Positions 9,067-18,100 of a stretch of 64,000 bases of DNA are shown here, one piece after another. Position 1 is the stretch's first letter; every line of letters starts with the position of its first letter. This DNA comes from JAOAHC01 sp964593045 (GTDB taxonomy: Bacteria > Bacillota > Clostridia > TANB77 > CAG-465). Location: NCBI GenBank assembly GCA_964593045.1, contig CAZQJQ010000001.1:21142-85141 (forward strand). Reading direction: 5' to 3'. The notes under the pieces were generated by a model that did not search any database, was not told where the DNA came from, and was given only the letters and a program-made list of their open reading frames with translations. Position numbers and translations under genes: made by a program.

Positions 9067-9687
9067 ATGCGTGAAAATACTATGATGTATAGGATAATGG
9101 TAGTTGCGATAGCAACAGTATTACTTGTATTTGGTATATATATTGGACTTAAAGTAACAAACGAAAGTAAAAGTAATGAGGTTTCTATTACAAATGAAGA
9201 AACTACAGAGGTAAATAGTAGTAATGATAATACTGATATAAATAATACAGTTCCAACTAATGTTAATGTATATGAAGAAGAAAAAAAGGATATTGAAGTA
9301 GTATATGAAGATACATATACGCTTTGCAATGAAACAGTGGTAGAATCTAATATGTATTATGGTGCAACAAAAGAGGATATAAAAAAACAAGAAGAAGATA
9401 AACAAGAAGAAGATGGTAAAGAATATAAAATATCATCTGAAACGGATACCAAAATAGTATATAGTAGAGAAGTAAATACATATTGTCCCTACCATTTTGA
9501 AGTTAAAATTGAAGATTCAAAAGTAGCAATATATAACTTAGTAGATAAAGAAAAAAAGACGTTATTCAAACAAACAGATATTGAAGAAAAATGGGTAAGA
9601 AGTGAATTAGTAGAAGAGTTAAAAAAAGGAATTATAGTAAATTCTTTAGATGAATTAAATAGTTTAATAGAAGATTTGGAAAGCTAA
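9067..9687 (+). CDS. Membrane-anchored BofC C-terminal-domain protein
   Basis: A 206-residue protein with an N-terminal signal/anchor helix (about 8-28), a Ser/Thr/Asn/Glu-rich spacer and a C-terminal domain. The C-terminal part (about 145-206: CPYHFEVKIEDSKVAIYNL, then LKKGIIVNSLDELNSLIED) resembles the BofC C-terminal domain, including the 'L..GI.V.S.dEL..LiEd..S' ending. In Bacillus, BofC is a forespore protein that restrains SpoIVB signalling. Clostridial proteins carrying only this domain are common and their role is untested. AAGGTG precedes the ATG. It probably shares a transcript with comEC and is followed by a terminator. Confidence 0.6.
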   Translation: MRENTMMYRIMVVAIATVLLVFGIYIGLKVTNESKSNEVSITNEETTEVNSSNDNTDINNTVPTNVNVYEEEKKDIEVVYEDTYTLCNETVVESNMYYGATKEDIKKQEEDKQEEDGKEYKISSETDTKIVYSREVNTYCPYHFEVKIEDSKVAIYNLVDKEKKTLFKQTDIEEKWVRSELVEELKKGIIVNSLDELNSLIEDLES

Positions 9688-9710
9688 AAAAAGTTAGATA
9701 TATAAAAATA

Positions 9711-9749
9711 AAACAGATATTATGCTTAAATAGTATCTGTTTTATTTTT
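9711..9749 (+). terminator. Terminator after the BofC-like gene
   Basis: A 9-bp stem AAACAGATA (9711-9719) pairs with TATCTGTTT (9734-9742) and is followed directly by a T-rich tail. Confidence 0.75.
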
Positions 9750-9835
9750 GTTTATGTAAACTAATCTTTGAAAATATATGTTTTTTGTATTTACTATCTA
9801 AAAAGTACTAGTTTTGTCATATGTGTTGTAAAGTA

Positions 9836-9864
9836 TTGACATATGTGAAATAGGTATATATAAT
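9836..9864 (+). promoter_or_regulatory. Consensus promoter upstream of the Rpn-type gene
   Basis: A perfect TTGACA (9836-9841) and a perfect TATAAT (9859-9864) are 17 bases apart. About 200 bases of very AT-rich sequence without a recognisable riboswitch separate it from the ribosome site at 10049-10060. The 9750-10063 interval holds nothing else I can identify. Confidence 0.65.
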
Positions 9865-10063
9865 CTAGTTGTTACGTTATAGATTTTTTTCTAATAATTT
9901 TTAATTTTGAAATTTTGATTTTCTTATTATTTAAATTTCATATTTATTCGTTATTATCTATATTTTAATGTTATATTCTTAAAATTTAAAATCAAAGTAT
10001 GTTTTTTTAATAAAGGTCTTGAAAAATCGCAAAAAAATTGTTAAAATAAAAGGAGATGATATA

Positions 10064-11054
10064 TTGCAAAAAACAATTAATTTAACTAATGACATATTAT
10101 TTAAGTCATTTTTTCGGAAAAGTAGGAAATGAAGCTATAACAAAAGAATTATTAAAAAGTATATTGAAAAGAGATATACAAAAAGTAGATTTAAGTTTAA
10201 ACAGAGAGGTAGACATAGAGAATATAAGGCAAAAAAGAGGGATAATAGATATACGAGCAAGAATAGATGGATATATAGAATGCATAATAGAAATGCAAGT
10301 AGTAGATCAAAAAAATATAGAAAAAAGGATGTTATATTATTGGTCTAATATGTATAGCAAACAATTAATAAGAGGAAAAGAATATAGTAAATTAAAAAAA
10401 GTAATAGCAATAGTAATAGCAGATTTTAAATTAGAAAGATTTCAAGATTACGTAAAATATCATACAACATGGAAAATAACAGAAGAAGATGATATAAGTA
10501 AAATATTAACAGATGATTTAGAAATACATATAATAGAGATACCAAAGATAACGAAAATTAAAAATAACAAAAAAGATAAGTTAATAGATTGGATTAAATT
10601 TATTAAAAATCCAGAAAGTGAGGAGGTGAAAGAGATAATGAAAACAAATCAAGCAATAAAAATGGCAAGTGAGAAATTAGGTGGATATACACAAGAAGAA
10701 ATAGAAATATATGATGCTATAGAAGCAGATATGGCAGAGCGAGATAGGATATATGCACTTAATCGTATGAAAGAGGAAAGAAAATTAGAAATTGAAAAAT
10801 TAAAAAAAGAGTTATTAAAACAATGGAAAAAGCAAGCGTTGAAAGAAGGGCAAAAGAAAGGTATACAAGAAGGTAAGAAACAAGGTATACAAGAAGGTAA
10901 GAAACAAGGTATACAAGAAGGTAAGAAACAGGGAGAAATAGAAAGTAAAATAAAGATAGCAAAGAATATGCTTGGTTTAGGAATGGACGTAACAATAATT
11001 GAAAAAGTAACCAATTTAAGTAAAAAAGAAATAGATAAGATTGTTAAAGTATAA
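10064..11054 (+). CDS. Rpn family PD-(D/E)XK nuclease/putative transposase, frameshifted near the N-terminus
   Basis: The protein has the conserved start 'NDILFKSFFGKVGNEAITK', a nuclease core with IIDIRARIDG..IEMQ (D and E-x-Q of the PD-(D/E)XK fold), a charged middle and a C-terminal coiled coil. This is the Rpn/PDDEXK_2 family, whose members promote recombination or cut DNA. AAAGGAGATGAT (10049-10060) points to a TTG start at 10064, giving MQKTINLTNDILFKSF. A run of six T (10109-10114) then shifts the frame; five T would restore a single reading frame to 11054. Without the repair, the longest frame starts at ATG 10089 with an artificial MTYYLSH N-terminus. The C-terminal region contains three 24-bp tandem repeats. 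It stands alone with its own promoter, as such mobile genes often do. Confidence 0.78.
10860..10931 (+). repeat. Three tandem 24-bp repeats inside the Rpn-type gene
   Basis: Units 10860-10883, 10884-10907 and 10908-10931 are nearly identical and encode GIQEGKKQ three times in frame, within the charged coiled-coil part of the protein. Such repeats expand and contract by slippage; an imperfect half-unit precedes them. Confidence 0.9.
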
Positions 11055-11110
11055 TGGTTAAGTGAGTATTAATATATTATTTTTTTAAAAAATATAATAA
11101 ATTGTATTGA

Positions 11111-11120
11111 NNNNNNNNNN
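11111..11120. other. Scaffold gap (10 N)
   Basis: Ten undetermined bases between the Rpn-type gene and the ClpE-like gene. The true missing length is unknown, so a small gene, RNA or repeat may be hidden here. The base sequence after the gap (11121-11152) belongs to nothing I recognise. Confidence 0.95.
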
Positions 11121-11152
11121 CTGCAATAGTGGGAGCTGACTGCATGTATGCA

Positions 11153-11178
11153 TAAGGGAGCCTATATAGGCTCCCTTA
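11153..11178. terminator. Perfect 26-bp palindrome, probable terminator hairpin
   Basis: 11153-11178 is an exact inverted repeat (13-bp arms rich in GGGAGCC) 2 bases beyond the ClpE-like stop codon on the minus strand. It could end that gene or an unseen plus-strand transcript coming from the gap. Neither side has a long T-run, so its efficiency is uncertain. Confidence 0.6.
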
Positions 11179-11180
11179 CT

Positions 11181-13517
11181 TTAAGTATGTATAATTACAT
11201 TATCATTTATAACATCTAGGTCAATTTTAGATTTATCTTGTATGTTTCCTTTTATATATTCTATTGCAATCATATCTTCTATATATTTTTGAATTGCTCT
11301 TTTAATAGGTCTTGCACCATATTTATCAGAGAATCCTTTTTGAATTATATATGCAACTACTGCATCCGTATATGTTAAAGTTATATTTTTCTTTTTGACA
11401 TCTTCTTTTAATTCTTTTAACATATTATCTGTTATTGATGTTATGTTATTTTTTGTTAGTTTATTGAATATAACTATTTCATCAATTCTGTTTAAAAATT
11501 CTGGCGTGAAAAATTCTTTTAAACTATCATATACTTTGTTATTTAGAATTTCTTTATCAATTTTTTGATTACTAAATCCATAACTATCATTTTTAAAGCT
11601 TGTTCCTAGATTAGATGTAAGGACAACTACAGTGTGTTTAAAAGATACTGTTTTACCTTGAGAATCAGTAAGTTTACCTTCATCTAAGATTTGCAGTAAT
11701 AAATTATATATGTTTTGATGTGCTTTTTCAATTTCATCAAAGAGTATTATACTATATGGATTTCTACGCACTTTTTCAGTTAAATTTCCTGCTTCATCAT
11801 AACCAACATATCCAGGTGGAGACCCTATCAATTTAGATACACTGTGTGATTCCATATATTCAGACATATCTAATTTTATAATAGAATCTTCGCTATCAAA
11901 TAATTCATAGGCTAATGCTTTTACAAGAGCTGTTTTACCAACACCTGTAGGTCCAACAAATATAAATGAAGGAGGCTTTTCAATTGTTTTAATACCAGCT
12001 CTTTTTCTTAGTATTGCATTTGAAATTAATTTTACTGCATGATCTTGACCAACAATTCTTTTTTTTAGATTTTTTTCTAAATTTAAAAGTTTATCAGCTT
12101 CTGATGTTTGTATTTTAGATACTGGTATTTTTGTCCATAGTTCAACAACTCTTGCAACATCATCAAATGTTACTTTTCTTGGTTTTAATTTTCCATTTAG
12201 AGTTTTAAGTTCTGTCTCAAATTTACACTTTTTTTCTTTTATTTTTGCAGCTTTCTCAAAGTTTTCCACGTTGTCTTTATTATCTATATTTTCTGTAAGA
12301 CTATTTTCTTCATCGTTTAACTCGTCAATAGCTGATTGTAGTTTAGTTATTTTTGCAAGTATTATATCATCTAAATTTACCCTAGAACATGCTTCATCTA
12401 AAAGATCTATTGCTTTATCAGGTAAAAATCTATCATGAATATATTTATCAGATAAATATACACATTTTTTTAAAATATCATTTTCTATAATTACTTTATG
12501 ATAATCTTCATAATAACTTTTTATTCCTTTTAAAATATTGAAACAATCTTCATGAGAAGGTTCTTCAACAATTATTGATTGGAATCTTCTTTCAAGTGCA
12601 GTGTCTTTTTCTATACTTTTTCTATATTCTTTAAGTGTGGTTGCACCTATTACTTGTATAGAACCATTTGCAAGAGCAGGTTTTAACATGTTTGCTACAT
12701 TCATTGAGTTATCATGTTCAAGTCCACCAACAATATTGTGCAACTCATCAATTGCAAGAATGATATTTCCAAATGAGGCACATTCATCAATTATTCCTTT
12801 TACTCTTGATTCAAATTGCCCTCTAAACTGAGTACCAGCTACAAGAGCAGTCATATCAAGTAAATAGACTTCTTTATTTAATAATTTGTTTGGAACATTA
12901 CCATCAGAAATGGCAAGTGCAAGAGCATTTACAATAGCTGTTTTACCAACACCTGGTTCTCCTATTAATGCTGGATTATTTTTACTTCTTCTATTTAATA
13001 TTTGAATCATTCTTTGAAGCTCAATATCTCTACCTATTACTTTATCTAGTTTCTTTTCTCTTGCTTTTTGTGTAAGATTTATACCATAAGTATCTAAGTA
13101 TTTAGTTTTTAATGGTTTCTTTTTTTCTTTTTGTTTTTTGTCGTTGTTTTCTTGTTTATTATTTTCTTTATTTTTAATATTTTCTTCAGGTACATCGTTA
13201 TTTATAAATAAATTTGAAACATCCGTATTATTGTCAAACATATTTGAAAAATCAAAATTTCTTTCAAATTTTTCTAACGCTTGAGGATCAATATTTTCCA
13301 TAAATTTATTAAATTGTTCAGCCATGTTTTCCATGTCTTCTTTAGATACATTATTTAAATTAGACAATACATTATTTAAAGGATTAATACCTCGTTTTTT
13401 TGCACATTCAAGACATAATGCTTCAACTTCATTTTTTGAATTACCTGAAGGATCCGAATCATCTATTTTATTTATATATATAACAGCTGTATTTTTTTTA
13501 CATACAGAACATAACAT
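11181..13517 (-). CDS. clpE: ClpE-like AAA+ unfoldase with N-terminal zinc finger
   Basis: 778 residues from ATG 13517, where GGAG lies 10 bases upstream; a longer reading to 13559 adds an unlikely hydrophobic tail. The N-terminus is a four-cysteine zinc finger (C3, C6, C35, C38), not the Clp_N double repeat, as in ClpE. An acidic/Asn-rich linker follows. The first AAA+ module has Walker A GEPGVGKT near 184, a UVR-like segment (FEKAAKIKEKK) comes next, and the second module has GPTGVGKT near 521. A GF-containing loop (YGFSNQ) sits where ClpP-binding tripeptides occur. It should unfold substrates for ClpP or act as a disaggregase. No CtsR box or mcsAB genes are visible nearby. Confidence 0.87.
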   Translation of the reverse strand: MLCSVCKKNTAVIYINKIDDSDPSGNSKNEVEALCLECAKKRGINPLNNVLSNLNNVSKEDMENMAEQFNKFMENIDPQALEKFERNFDFSNMFDNNTDVSNLFINNDVPEENIKNKENNKQENNDKKQKEKKKPLKTKYLDTYGINLTQKAREKKLDKVIGRDIELQRMIQILNRRSKNNPALIGEPGVGKTAIVNALALAISDGNVPNKLLNKEVYLLDMTALVAGTQFRGQFESRVKGIIDECASFGNIILAIDELHNIVGGLEHDNSMNVANMLKPALANGSIQVIGATTLKEYRKSIEKDTALERRFQSIIVEEPSHEDCFNILKGIKSYYEDYHKVIIENDILKKCVYLSDKYIHDRFLPDKAIDLLDEACSRVNLDDIILAKITKLQSAIDELNDEENSLTENIDNKDNVENFEKAAKIKEKKCKFETELKTLNGKLKPRKVTFDDVARVVELWTKIPVSKIQTSEADKLLNLEKNLKKRIVGQDHAVKLISNAILRKRAGIKTIEKPPSFIFVGPTGVGKTALVKALAYELFDSEDSIIKLDMSEYMESHSVSKLIGSPPGYVGYDEAGNLTEKVRRNPYSIILFDEIEKAHQNIYNLLLQILDEGKLTDSQGKTVSFKHTVVVLTSNLGTSFKNDSYGFSNQKIDKEILNNKVYDSLKEFFTPEFLNRIDEIVIFNKLTKNNITSITDNMLKELKEDVKKKNITLTYTDAVVAYIIQKGFSDKYGARPIKRAIQKYIEDMIAIEYIKGNIQDKSKIDLDVINDNVIIHT

Positions 13518-13547
13518 ACTATCAACTCCATTTTTAATATACAAATA

Positions 13548-13576
13548 AAAGTATATCATAAATATGTGAAATTTAC
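13548..13576 (-). promoter_or_regulatory. Promoter of the ClpE-like gene, inside repeat copy 1
   Basis: On the minus strand TTGTAA and TATACT are 17 bases apart, ending about 30 bases before the start codon. The same two hexamers (16-base spacing) also occur in the second repeat copy. Confidence 0.5.
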
Positions 13577-13640
13577 AAGAACAAAAAGAAAAACCGCCGT
13601 GATATTATAACAGAAGAAAATAGAATAAAAAGAGTATGAA
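13548..13640. repeat. Imperfect ~90-bp repeat, copy 1
   Basis: This segment shares about 90 bases, with a few mismatches and a 1-base indel, with 14056-14147. The shared core includes 'acaagaacaaaaagaaaaac' followed by 'cgccgtgatattat'. Copy 1 contains the clpE promoter; its hairpin has decayed relative to copy 2. Confidence 0.85.
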
Positions 13641-13642
13641 AA

Positions 13643-14022
13643 TCACATGTTTAATATATGTTACGTCTTTTACTTAGGATACTGTTACAATTATAGATGG
13701 AGGAACAAATTCAATTGTCGGTACTTTGCCCTCTGGAGATATAAAGGCATCTGGAATAGATGTAAATACGAATACAAATAGGATATATTTAATTAATCCT
13801 AATACTAATAGTGTTACATTAGTAGATGGAAATACAAATAATATTATCACAAGTGTACCTGTCAGTTCAACACCACTATATATTGCAGTAAATATTTCAA
13901 CAAATCTTATATATGTGACATGTCCATTATCAGAAAATGTTAATGTAATAGATGGTATAACTAATATAGTTATTACAATAATTGTACCACCACTGCCATA
14001 TAATATTGCTGTAAATTTTTAA
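13643..14022 (+). pseudogene. Remnant of a YVTN-repeat beta-propeller surface protein
   Basis: The frame encodes repeated beta-propeller blades of the YVTN/YncE type: IYVTSF, DTVTIIDGGTN, NRIYLINPNTNSVTLVDG, NLIYVTCPLSENVNVIDG. An in-frame TAG at about 13674-13676 interrupts the first blade (between SFT and DTVT), and the frame ends at 14022 after only about three blades. Normal members have seven or more blades and often a signal peptide. There is no convincing ribosome site; the longest uninterrupted frame begins at a TTG at 13726. The fragment is flanked on both sides by copies of the ~90-bp repeat, which suggests insertion or a rearrangement followed by decay. Confidence 0.7.
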
Positions 14023-14055
14023 CTCAACGTTTAGAACTTACAATTATCAAAAATT

Positions 14056-14147
14056 GAAGTATATAATAAATATATGAATTTACAAGAACAAAAAGAAAAA
14101 CCGCCGTGATATTATCACAGCGGAAAATAAAATAAAAAGAAATTAGG
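14056..14147. repeat. Imperfect ~90-bp repeat, copy 2
   Basis: The second copy keeps an intact hairpin (ccgc-cgtgata / tatcac-agcgg around 14101-14123). On the minus strand this hairpin is followed by a T-rich tract, so it reads as a terminator for minus-strand transcription. A promoter-like TTGTAA/TATACT pair lies just beyond it, also pointing to the minus strand, antisense to the YVTN remnant. Confidence 0.85.
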
Positions 14148-14173
14148 AAAGGGAACAAAAGAGAATTATCAAT

Positions 14174-14223
14174 AAGACACAAGCTAAATACAACAATTTT
14201 TTGTTATATTTGGTTTTTGTCTT
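14174..14223. other. Long imperfect hairpin upstream of scpB
   Basis: Arms AAGACA...CTAAATACAACAA and TTGTTATATTTGG...TGTCTT face each other around a short T-rich loop. The 14150-14470 interval otherwise holds only AT-rich sequence and the scpB promoter; no gene was found. The hairpin could be a terminator or a structured leader; no product is implied. Confidence 0.4.
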
Positions 14224-14430
14224 AATTATACATACTATTGTATGTATATAATTCATAATTTTTATTAACTAATTATCTATCTATTTATTTCATATGTAAT
14301 TATAGCATAAAAACAGTATAAAGTCAATGAAAGTTCAAAAAAGTTATGTTAATTTTATAATGTACAGAGAAAATTTAGTTAATTTATATAACTAAATATA
14401 CAAAAATAATTAAAATACTTGATATAATAA

Positions 14431-14439
14431 TGGTATAAT
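14431..14439 (+). promoter_or_regulatory. Extended -10 promoter of scpB
   Basis: TGGTATAAT (TG-N-TATAAT) at 14431-14439 lies about 20 bases before the GGAGGT ribosome site; there is no convincing -35 hexamer. The same nonamer occurs before rnpB, lepA and the gene at 33354. Confidence 0.6.
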
Positions 14440-14472
14440 GTTAAAATAGTTATATATATCGGAGGTATTTTT

Positions 14473-15102
14473 GTGGAACAAAGAGAAAAAATAAATGATG
14501 GAAAGTTAGATGAACTTGATAGTATATTAGAATCTGTATTATTTGCACTTGGAAGAGATATTTCATATAAAGAACTTAGTGATACTTTACAAGAAGATTT
14601 ATTAAGAATACAAGATAGTATAAAAAGGTTAGAAACTAAATATAGTAAAGCGTGTGGAATAAATTTAGTACATGTTAAAGATGGAGTGCAATTGGTAACA
14701 AATAAGTTAAATTATGAATATGTAAATAAGTTTGTTGAAAATACTAAAAAGCAGATTTTATCTACAGCTGTACTTGAAACATTAAGTATTATTGCATATA
14801 ATCCTAAAATAACAAAGGCTGAAATAGAAAAAATTAGAGGTGTAAATAGTGATTTTGCGGTAGGAAGACTTTTAGAGTGTGGACTTGTTGAAGAAATTGC
14901 CAGATTAAATTTGCCTGGTAGACCCGCTATTTATTCAGTAACAAATGAATTTTTAAAATCATGTGGTATCACTGACATAACAGAGTTGCCTGATTTTGAA
15001 AGTATAAGGATTGAAGATGAACAAATGATAGCTTCTGATTATGTTAATGAAAATAGAGATAGTGAAGATATTCAATATAAAGAAGAGGATAATAATAAAT
15101 AA
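14473..15102 (+). CDS. scpB: Segregation and condensation protein B
   Basis: A 209-residue protein with two winged-helix regions characteristic of ScpB: LDSILESVLFALGRDISYKEL at the N-terminus and LETLSIIAYNPKITKAEIEKIRGVNSD in the middle, then the GRPAIYSVT segment. ScpB bridges ScpA and Smc in the bacterial condensin complex and helps chromosome segregation. The GTG start at 14473 follows GGAGGT with good spacing. ScpA is not in the window; it would normally sit just upstream, so the neighbourhood is rearranged here. addB starts 32 bases downstream in the same direction. Confidence 0.92.
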   Translation: MEQREKINDGKLDELDSILESVLFALGRDISYKELSDTLQEDLLRIQDSIKRLETKYSKACGINLVHVKDGVQLVTNKLNYEYVNKFVENTKKQILSTAVLETLSIIAYNPKITKAEIEKIRGVNSDFAVGRLLECGLVEEIARLNLPGRPAIYSVTNEFLKSCGITDITELPDFESIRIEDEQMIASDYVNENRDSEDIQYKEEDNNK

Positions 15103-15134
15103 TATTTTTGATTATGTGTGATATTGGTGATAGT

Positions 15135-18100
15135 ATGAGTATTAATATTTTATTAGGTAAAAATAAATATGAAAAATCTAAATATATATTTGATAATATA
15201 GATAAAAAAATAGAGGATAACCATAAGGTTATTCTTTTCGTGCCTTCACAATATAGAATGATTGAAGAAGAAAATTATATGAGTTTTCAAAAAAAAATGG
15301 GACTAATTGGTGTTAATATTACAACAATATCTGAATACGTTTCAGGTGCTATAAGGTTAAAAAATATGAGTATTAAAGATACATATATAAATAAATTGGA
15401 AAGAAAAATTATTTTAAATAAAATAATATCTGATGATAGTTATATACTTAAAACATTTAGTAAAGTAAAAAACAAGACTGGCTTTTTGGATATGTTAAAC
15501 ATATATATTGATTTGTTAAGAAAAGAAAATATTCAAATTGAAGATATTAAAAAACTTAGTTTAGATGATAAAAATCTTGAAAATAAAATAAAAGAAATAG
15601 GTAATATATATGATAAGTATATTGAAAGTATTAATAACAGATACATAGATGATATAGATGAAATAATTTTTTCTTTAGAAGTGTTGCCAGACATACTTAA
15701 AAGCAATGATATAAAAGATATATATTTTGATGGATATAACAATTTTTCATATACTGAGTTGTGTTTTATAGAAACACTACTAAAATCAAATGTTGAAGTT
15801 ACTATATCTATTAATATTCCTAATGATTATGATGACAATTTCAATGAAGATGGAATTTTTGAAGTATCTAGAACCACGTTTATTGACATTATAAAATTAT
15901 GCAAAAAGAATAATGTTAGTATAAATATAGAGAATTTTTTAAATGATAAGTTTAATGATAAGGAAGATATAAATTTTTTAATAAATAATATATTTGAAAA
16001 TGTTCCTAATGAAAAAAGAAAAGCAGAAAACATTGATATTTCTATTAAATCAAATATTTATGAAGAAGTAAGAGATATAGCCAAAAAAATAAGGAAAAGC
16101 GTTGTTTGTGATGGGTATAAATATAGTGATTTTGCAATATATACATCTAACATTAGTGAGTATGATTATGTTATAAAACAAGTATTTTATGAGTATTTAA
16201 TTCCAGTTTATCTAGATACATATAAAGATATTTCTAAAAATTCTTTATTTAAATATATAGCTAAATTTTTAGATGTATTATGTTATGGATTAAACAATGA
16301 TAATTTATTTGAAATATTAAAGTTAGAACTTAGTGATCTAAATATAGAAGATGTTAATTATTTTGAAAATTATGTATTAGAATTTAATATAAAAAAATAT
16401 GGTTATTTACATGAATTTACTTTAAACAACAGAAAAAGTGACGAAGTTATATATGATTTAAAAAGAATAAACTATGTAAGAAATAAGATAGTAGAAATGT
16501 TTTTAAATGAAAAATATAAAATTACTTCTAATTCTACAGCTAAACAAATTGTAGAAATTATATATAATCATATTACTCAGTATAAAATAATAGATAAATT
16601 TAATGATTTAACCAATAAATTATCAAATGACGAAGATGCATATCTAAAATATTGTGCGAGTATAAATATACAAGTTTTAGAGAGGATATATGAGATTTTT
16701 GATTCCGTAGTAAAAATATACGGAGAAGAAAATATATCATATGAAGAATTTAAAAATATTTTTGTTTCATGTAAGGATAGTATAAAATTAAAATCAATAC
16801 CGTTTGTTTTAGATCAAGTATTACTTTTAGATGTAAATGTTAGTAAATGTAGTAGGAAAAAACATGTTTTCTTTGTTGGTCTAAATGAAAATAAATTTCC
16901 TTTAAATATATCAGAAGATCCAATATTTTCTGATAGAGATTTATACAATCTTGAAAAAAGGGGACTTAGTTTTAAACAGGATAGTTTGTCTAGACTTAAT
17001 ATGCAATTATATAATATTTATGATGGAATATGTAATGCAAATGAAAATATAACTTTTTCTTTTTTAGCTACTGATACTAATTCTAAGCCATTAAGACCTT
17101 CTAATGTTATAACTATTATAAAACAAATACTGGATATAAAAATAATAGGAGATATTACAAAAAGTAAAAGTGAAAATTCAGATATGCAAAGTGTATATAA
17201 CTCATATACTAAAGAGGATTTATTTTATATATTTAGTAAACAAATTGATAAAATATATGAAAAAACAAAAAATAACTCGGAGGTATCTTATCGTGATTTA
17301 GATGAAGAATTAACTATTTTATTTACTATATACAATAGTATAGTAAAAAATGATAATGAACTACTTGCTATTATAAACTATATAAAAAATGATGATAATT
17401 TAAATAAAGAAAGTATTAAAAAAATATATAATGATAAACTTGTAACTAGTGTATCAAAATTAGAATTGTTTAAAAAATGTCCATTTTCATATTACATGAA
17501 ATACGGACTTAAACTTACTCCTAGAAAAATATATAGCATAACTAATATGGATATTGGTAGTTTTATGCATAGCGTTTTAGAAAAATTTTCAAAATACATA
17601 TTTGAAAATGATATAAAGTGGTATGAAATGGTTAATTTAGATGAAAAAAATAAAAATGTTTTAGATGATATAATAAATGATGAACTTGAAAAATCTTTTG
17701 AAAAGCATAAAGAAAATGTAAGATTTTATGTGCTAAAAAGAAGATTAAAAGACACAATGTATAAAGTTATATCAACTATTGCTAGGAGCTTTAATCAAAG
17801 CGAGTTTTATCCATATGGATATGAAATAGAATTTAAAGATGGAAAATTATTTGCACCAATAGAAATTGCTTTAGATAATGACATTACAATGAAAATAATT
17901 GGTAAAATTGACAGAGTTGATACTGCTCTAATAAATGAAAAAATGTATGTGAGGGTTGTAGATTATAAATCATCGGGAAGAGTACTTGATTTAAATGATA
18001 TTAAAGAAGGAATATCACTTCAACTTGCAACTTATCTTTATGCATTTATTGAAGCATATGATAATAGTAAAAATAATGAATATGCCTTAAATAATATAGC

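Noticed and set aside
9750..10060. Riboswitch or T-box in the long leader of the Rpn-type gene
   Set aside because: No conserved riboswitch core or T-box sequence was found; the leader is uniformly AT-rich.
11121..11152. 3' end of 6S, SRP or tmRNA
   Set aside because: None of the conserved end sequences of these RNAs matches; only the hairpin is certain.
13643..14022. TAG recoding in the YVTN gene (read-through or alternative code)
   Set aside because: All other genes use TAG as a stop, and the fragment is truncated at both ends; decay is simpler.
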